In this document: piece after piece, positions 59,980 to 64,000 of the stretch
Layout: each line of letters opens with the position of its first letter
Numbering within the stretch: the first letter of the stretch is position 1
NCBI RefSeq assembly: GCF_001612665.1
Contig: NZ_BDAX01000028.1
Coordinates: forward strand, 48,461-112,460
Reading direction: 5' to 3'
Length of the DNA: 64,000 nucleotides
Source: Nocardia alba NBRC 108234
GTDB taxonomy: Bacteria; Actinomycetota; Actinomycetes; Mycobacteriales; Mycobacteriaceae
Position numbers and translations under genes: made by a program
The notes under the pieces: model-generated
Database searches by the model: none
The model's input: only the letters and a program-made list of their open reading frames with translations
Told to the model about the DNA's origin: nothing

Positions 59980-60972
59980 GTGGCCAGGAACCTGACCCAA
60001 CTGGAACTACTGATCGAGCTTGAACCCATCGCCGCGAGCAATGTCGACCGCCATCTGTCGATGGCCAAGGACTGGCACCCCCACGATTACGTCCCGTGGG
60101 ATCGAGGCCGGAACTTCGCGTCGATGGGCGGAATCGATTGGGACCCAGAACAATCCGCTCTCAGCGAGCTCGCCAAGGCGGCGATGGTCACCAACCTGCT
60201 CACCGAGGACAACCTACCCTCCTATCACCGCGAGATCGCCGAGAACTTCTCCGAGGACGGCGCGTGGGGCACCTGGGTCGGCCGCTGGACCGCCGAGGAG
60301 AACCGGCACGGGATCGTGTTGCGTGATTACCTCGTGGTGACCCGTGGCGTCGACCCGGTCGCGCTCGAGCAGGCCCGAATGATCCATATGACCAACGGAT
60401 ACTCGGCGATGGCCGTCGTCGACGCCAAGGCACCCGGATACGACATCCACACTTCGACCGGCGCCGGGTTCCTGTTCTCCGTCGCCTATGTGACCTTCCA
60501 GGAACTGGCCACCAGGGTGAGCCATCGCAACACCGGCCGCGTCTGCGACGATCCGATCGCCGACCGCATGCTGGCCCGCATCGCCGCCGACGAGAACCTG
60601 CACATGATCTTCTACCGCAACCTGTGCGCCGCCTCGCTCGACCTGGCCCCCGACCAGACCATCGAGGCGATCAACACCATCGTGCAGAACTTCCAGATGC
60701 CCGGCGCGGGCATGCCCGGCTGGCGACGCAACGGCGTGCTCATGGCCAAGCACGGCATCTACGATCTGCGCCAGCATCTCGAAGAGGTGTTGATGCCGGT
60801 GCTGCGTAAGTGGAACATCTTCGAGCGCAACGACTTCGGACCGAGAGGCGAGCGCGCTCGCGAGGATCTGGCAGCGTTCCTCGAGCGGCTGGGCGGTGAT
60901 GTCGTGCGCTTCGAGGAACAGCGCGATCGCGCGCTGGCACGCACGGCCGAGCGCGAACGGCAACCGGTGTGA
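59980..60972 (+). CDS. Acyl-ACP desaturase (DesA1/DesA2-like)
   Basis: 330 residues, ferritin-like diiron desaturase. Two iron-ligand motifs are visible: EENRH (Glu106, Glu107, His110) and ADENLH (Glu205, His208), with the first Glu of the set in LTEDNLPSYHREIAENF. It begins NLTQLELLIELEPIAASNVDRHL, as in DesA1/2. These enzymes introduce a double bond in acyl-ACP, in mycobacteria for mycolates. The GTG start has GAAAGGG upstream. Divergent from the KasA/B-like gene. Confidence 0.92.
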   Translation: MARNLTQLELLIELEPIAASNVDRHLSMAKDWHPHDYVPWDRGRNFASMGGIDWDPEQSALSELAKAAMVTNLLTEDNLPSYHREIAENFSEDGAWGTWVGRWTAEENRHGIVLRDYLVVTRGVDPVALEQARMIHMTNGYSAMAVVDAKAPGYDIHTSTGAGFLFSVAYVTFQELATRVSHRNTGRVCDDPIADRMLARIAADENLHMIFYRNLCAASLDLAPDQTIEAINTIVQNFQMPGAGMPGWRRNGVLMAKHGIYDLRQHLEEVLMPVLRKWNIFERNDFGPRGERAREDLAAFLERLGGDVVRFEEQRDRALARTAERERQPV

Positions 60973-60973
60973 T

Positions 60974-61005
60974 CGACCCGGCCCGGCCGCTACCTGGCCG
61001 GGTCG
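60974..61005. terminator. Hairpin between desaturase and GGDEF genes
   Basis: A 10-base perfect stem CGACCCGGCC/GGCCGGGTCG with a 12-base loop, starting right after the desaturase stop and overlapping the 3' end of the convergent GGDEF gene. Confidence 0.65.
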
Positions 61006-62282
61006 CGGCGCGCGTGGTTCTTGTTGCGATACATCGCCGCGTCGGCGGCGTGTACCAATTCGTCTACCGCGCCGGGCAATCGCTCGAAAAAGGCGGTGCC
61101 GATGCTGGCGCCGACCGCGAGCGTGTGCCCGTCCACCTCGAGCGGCGCGGTGAGCGCGGCCAGCAGCTCGGCGGCGAGTCGCGCCAATTGTGCTTCACCG
61201 GAACATCTTTCGATCAAAACCAGGAACTCGTCGCCGCCGATGCGGGCGGCGAGCGCCGAGTCCGGACGCACCGCCTCACGCATCCGGTCGGCCACGACCT
61301 CGAGCACACGATCTCCGACCGTGTGCCCCCACAGATCGTTGATCTCCTTGAAACCGTCGAGGTCGAGATAGCAGACCCCGATCGGCGGTTGTGCCTGCGC
61401 CAGTCTGTTGAACAGGTGTGGGCGGTTCGGCAGGCCGGTGAGCGCGTCGTGATTGGCGTCGTGCCACAGCCGGTCGGCGAGTTGCTTGCGCTCGGTGACA
61501 TCGACCGCGACGCCGATCAGGAACTCGATGGCGCCGTCGGTACCGCGCACCGCCGACATCGACAGGTCGATCGCGGTCGCGCGGCCGTCGCCGTGCAGAT
61601 GCTCGGTCTCGGTGCGGAAGCTCTCGGATTCGCCGGCGACCATCAGCTGGAGTTGCTCGAACGCGAAATTCAGGTTCCGCGGACCGAGAATGTCGGCGAC
61701 GGTCCGCCCCGGCATCGTCTCCGGGGTCTGGCCGAGCATCTCGGCCATGATGGCATTGCAGTTCACCACCTGGCCGGTCATGTCGACAGTGCCGATGCCG
61801 ACCAGCGCGCCGTCGAAGACCGCCTCGAATCGGGCTTCCGACAGGGCCCGCCGCTGTTCGGCCTCCTGTGCCGCGGCAAGCACCGCGGCCAGCGTGGCCT
61901 CCTGCTCGGCCAGCGCGGCGGCCCGCAGCGCCGCGGTGAAGCCCGCCGCGAAGTCGGCGGCCAGCGCGATCGCCCGGTCGCGGATCTGCGGTAGCTCGGG
62001 ATCGTCCGGGCCGTCGGCGGCGATCTCGACCAGGTCAGCACAGATCACCGGCACCGAATGGCTCACCGCGGACGGATCACGGTAATTGGCGGCAACCAAC
62101 ATCCGGGCGGCCCGCCGCGCGATATCGGTGTCCTGCCCGCCCCGCGCCGCGTCGATCAGCCCGATGCACAGGGCACCGAGCATCTCTTCGATCTGGGAGC
62201 GGTTGAGCGTAGGAGCTACGACGCCGTCGAGGGCATCCGCCCACCGCTGCGCCAGCTCCCACGACCCCACTGCTTCATCCAC
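60990..62282 (-). CDS. PAS-GGDEF diguanylate cyclase
   Basis: 430 residues. Residues 1-130 are a helical domain of unknown type, followed by a PAS domain (about 145-255: EARFEAVFDGALVGIGTVDMTGQVVNCNAIMAEMLG) and a GGDEF domain (about 275-425) with HDALTGLPNRPHLFNRL, the active motif GGDEF at 349-353, and VGASIGTAFF. The intact motif predicts synthesis of cyclic di-GMP. No EAL domain. The start is the GTG at 62282. Such cyclases are few in Nocardia-type genomes. Confidence 0.93.
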   Translation of the reverse strand: MDEAVGSWELAQRWADALDGVVAPTLNRSQIEEMLGALCIGLIDAARGGQDTDIARRAARMLVAANYRDPSAVSHSVPVICADLVEIAADGPDDPELPQIRDRAIALAADFAAGFTAALRAAALAEQEATLAAVLAAAQEAEQRRALSEARFEAVFDGALVGIGTVDMTGQVVNCNAIMAEMLGQTPETMPGRTVADILGPRNLNFAFEQLQLMVAGESESFRTETEHLHGDGRATAIDLSMSAVRGTDGAIEFLIGVAVDVTERKQLADRLWHDANHDALTGLPNRPHLFNRLAQAQPPIGVCYLDLDGFKEINDLWGHTVGDRVLEVVADRMREAVRPDSALAARIGGDEFLVLIERCSGEAQLARLAAELLAALTAPLEVDGHTLAVGASIGTAFFERLPGAVDELVHAADAAMYRNKNHARRDPAR

Positions 62283-62317
62283 CTGTCATCGTCTATCGCA
62301 CCGCCATGTCAGGCGGT

Positions 62318-63127
62318 CTACTTCTTGATCGCGACCCCGCCCATGCCGAGCGAACGGCCTGGCTTCTCGTGCTGATCACGCTCGGACTCGGGCCGCCACA
62401 GCGGCAACTCGACAACGCCGGGTTCGACCGAATCCCATCCCTCGAACAACGCGACGATCTCGTCTTTGGACCGGAAATGGATTCCGACCTTGGACTGGTT
62501 CACCGAGTTCGTCCCCAGTTTACCGGCGTCATCGGGCCGAAGCTCGGATGTGAGATGTGAAATGGCAATGTAGCTACCCGCGGCAACCACATCGCGCAGC
62601 GCAGTCACCTTACCGACCGGATCGTCGATATCGGGCACCAGGTGCAGCACCGCGATCAGCAGCAAACCCACCGGGGCGTCGAAGTCGATCAAACCGGTCT
62701 CGCGGACCGCGGCGACCAGATCAGCCGGTTTGCGTAGGTCGGCTTCGATGGCGCCCGCGCGCACATTGCCCGCCAGGATGGTTCGCGAATGAGCGACCGC
62801 TACCGGGTCGATATCGACGTAGAGCACCGTGGCCTCCGGGTCCAGCTCGTGCACGATCTCGTGCACATTTCCCGCCGTGGGGATGCCCGAACCGACGTCG
62901 AGGAACTGCCGGATTCCGGCGTCGAGCATGAAGCGAACCGCCCGGCGCAGAAACGCCCGATTGCTCAGCGCCAACCTCGGCAGGTCGGGAACGAGCCTGG
63001 TAGCCAGCTCCGCGGCGTCGCGGTCGACCGCGAAGTTGTGCGAGCCGCCGAGCAAAGCGTCGTACATCCGAGCCGGACTCGGATGCTGCATATCGACACC
63101 TTCGGGCGCCCATACCGGCCGATCCAT
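62318..63127 (-). CDS. SAM-dependent methyltransferase (PF04672/DUF574)
   Basis: 269 residues of the actinobacterial DUF574/Methyltransf_19 family. Characteristic parts are PSPARMYDALLGGSHNFAVDRDAA, RAVRFMLDAGIRQFLDVGSGIPTAGNVHEIVHELDPEATVLYVDIDPVAVAHSR (the SAM-binding loop DVGSGIPT) and LLLIAVLHLVPD. The family is abundant in actinobacteria, with unknown substrates. The ATG at 63127 has AGGGGA upstream. It precedes the GGDEF gene by 35 bases on the same strand. Confidence 0.93.
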   Translation of the reverse strand: MDRPVWAPEGVDMQHPSPARMYDALLGGSHNFAVDRDAAELATRLVPDLPRLALSNRAFLRRAVRFMLDAGIRQFLDVGSGIPTAGNVHEIVHELDPEATVLYVDIDPVAVAHSRTILAGNVRAGAIEADLRKPADLVAAVRETGLIDFDAPVGLLLIAVLHLVPDIDDPVGKVTALRDVVAAGSYIAISHLTSELRPDDAGKLGTNSVNQSKVGIHFRSKDEIVALFEGWDSVEPGVVELPLWRPESERDQHEKPGRSLGMGGVAIKK

Positions 63128-63267
63128 CGAATTCCCCTGTCTGCCATTACCGCACCGCACCCTCGCAACCCGCGACGATGCCACCAGCATCGTAATCGGC
63201 GGCACCGACATCGGCGCGGCTATCTGTTAGCAAGGGTCACGTAGTCGACCAGCGGTACTGTCGGGCG

Positions 63268-63885
63268 CTACTTCTCGGAACCGTAGGGCTCGGCCCAGAG
63301 TGGGGCCACATCCGGTGTCATGGTGGCGACTACCGGGATGCCCGCGGCCACGAAATTGTCCAGGGCGCGACGCATGTGGTCGGCCGAGGTGATCAGGACA
63401 GCCTCGGACACACCGAGCGCTGCCATCATGCGCGCCGAGAACTCGGCGTTCTGCACGGTGGAACCGGCTTCGGTTTCCGCGTGCAATCGTTGCCTGGCGA
63501 CACCGCGAACATTGAGCCAGTCGGCCATTACCTGCGCCTCGGTGACACCGTTGCGCGGGTTACCGCCGGTCACGATCACCGGGGAGGCCGGCGACATCAG
63601 AGCCTGAATCAGCGCCGCGTGCAGGCGATTACCCAGTTCGGGTCGCATCGTGCCATCGGGCAGCAGACCATATCCGAGCACCACGATCGCCGTCTCGGGG
63701 CCGTAGGTGGCAGGCAGCACGATCCCGGCGAGGCCTGCGACCGAACCGACCACGCCCGCCAGCGGATCGGCGGACGGCGCGGCGGCACCGGGTGGCGCTG
63801 CGGCGAGCGCCGCGACCAGTGCGGCGGGCAGCACCAGCGCCGCCGCGCAACGACGCAGTGTCTGATGAGCGAAGAGCCGGTGCAT
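63268..63885 (-). CDS. Secreted DUF218/YdcF-like protein
   Basis: 205 residues. A signal peptide (HQTLRRCAAALVLPAALVAALAAAPPGAAAP) precedes a DUF218 domain: TAIVVLGYGLLPDGTMRPELGNRLHAALIQAL, PVIVTGGNPRNGVTEAQVMADWL, TEAGSTVQNAEFSARMM and AVLITSADHMRRALDNF. DUF218 proteins (YdcF, SanA, ElyC) are linked to envelope integrity. The ATG at 63885 has GGGAGG 5 bases upstream. The 115 bases to the right edge show no gene. Confidence 0.88.
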   Translation of the reverse strand: MHRLFAHQTLRRCAAALVLPAALVAALAAAPPGAAAPSADPLAGVVGSVAGLAGIVLPATYGPETAIVVLGYGLLPDGTMRPELGNRLHAALIQALMSPASPVIVTGGNPRNGVTEAQVMADWLNVRGVARQRLHAETEAGSTVQNAEFSARMMAALGVSEAVLITSADHMRRALDNFVAAGIPVVATMTPDVAPLWAEPYGSEK

Positions 63886-64000
63886 GGTGACCTCCCGAAG
63901 CGACGTCACATCATCGTCGCGCACCGGGACATCCGCCATGCCCATTTCTGAAATGTTGATGGTTCGGAATGTTTGCCCCGGTCCGGGCCGGTATCCTGGG

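Noticed and set aside
1..64000. CRISPR arrays, tRNA/rRNA genes, insertion sequences and prophage genes
   Set aside because: No regularly spaced repeats, cloverleaf sequences, transposase or integrase reading frames, or phage structural genes were seen on either strand.

Overview
The window is a high-GC actinobacterial chromosome segment, most likely from Nocardia or a close relative in the Mycobacteriales. Supporting this are a KasA/KasB-type ketoacyl synthase beside a FadD32-type fatty acyl-AMP ligase and a DesA-type acyl-ACP desaturase (mycolic-acid type lipid genes), an Rv3235-like protein, a lipoprotein L,D-transpeptidase followed by an LCP protein, and frequent GTG/TTG starts. About 69 protein-coding loci are supported. 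No rRNA, tRNA, CRISPR array, insertion sequence or phage gene was seen.

Layout. 0-3.5 kb: 5' end of a Mop/TOBE protein running off the left edge, a tandem antibiotic-monooxygenase-fold protein, an unknown protein, and a MarR regulator divergent from a LigB-type dioxygenase across a four-copy operator array. 3.6-8.1 kb: GtrA-like protein, an overlapping APS kinase-sulfotransferase pair, and a drug-export ABC pair divergent from its PadR regulator. 8.4-15.7 kb: a PucR regulator, then a leftward catabolic operon (quinone oxidoreductase, TauD/TfdA dioxygenase, beta-keto acid cleavage enzyme, MFS transporter, and a broken RBBP9-type hydrolase) with a divergent AraC regulator.

15.7-26.7 kb is a sulfate/sulfate-ester island: two SulP permeases, two SdsA-type alkylsulfatases, a GAP-family (glycolipid-addressing) membrane protein, and small DUF6325, SHOCT and DUF7144 proteins. 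Three of its intergenic regions share a near-palindromic motif (TTCATCCG-N3-YGGGTGAR). 26.8-32 kb is a tellurium-resistance-like (Ter) locus: TerD, a 668-residue protein in which I read a papain-like Gln-Cys-His-Asn signature, an ATP-grasp enzyme and a second TerD-like protein. A third TerD-like domain, fused to AIM24, lies at 42.6 kb.

32-46.5 kb: a FabH-like synthase/TetR pair with twin perfect operators, an HSL-type esterase, a YaeQ protein, a manganese/zinc ABC importer with a probably leaderless, operator-controlled promoter, a cupin/MarR divergent pair, an amidase and a four-helix membrane protein. 46.5-64 kb: acyl-CoA dehydrogenase, phosphoesterase, MFS exporter, a YceI-Ldt-LCP cell-envelope run, the mycolate-type lipid genes, a GGDEF cyclase, a methyltransferase and a DUF218 protein.

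The most novel-looking part is the Ter locus with its candidate protease. The sulfur-ester island and its shared regulatory motif come second. All family assignments are by reading protein sequence without database searches.
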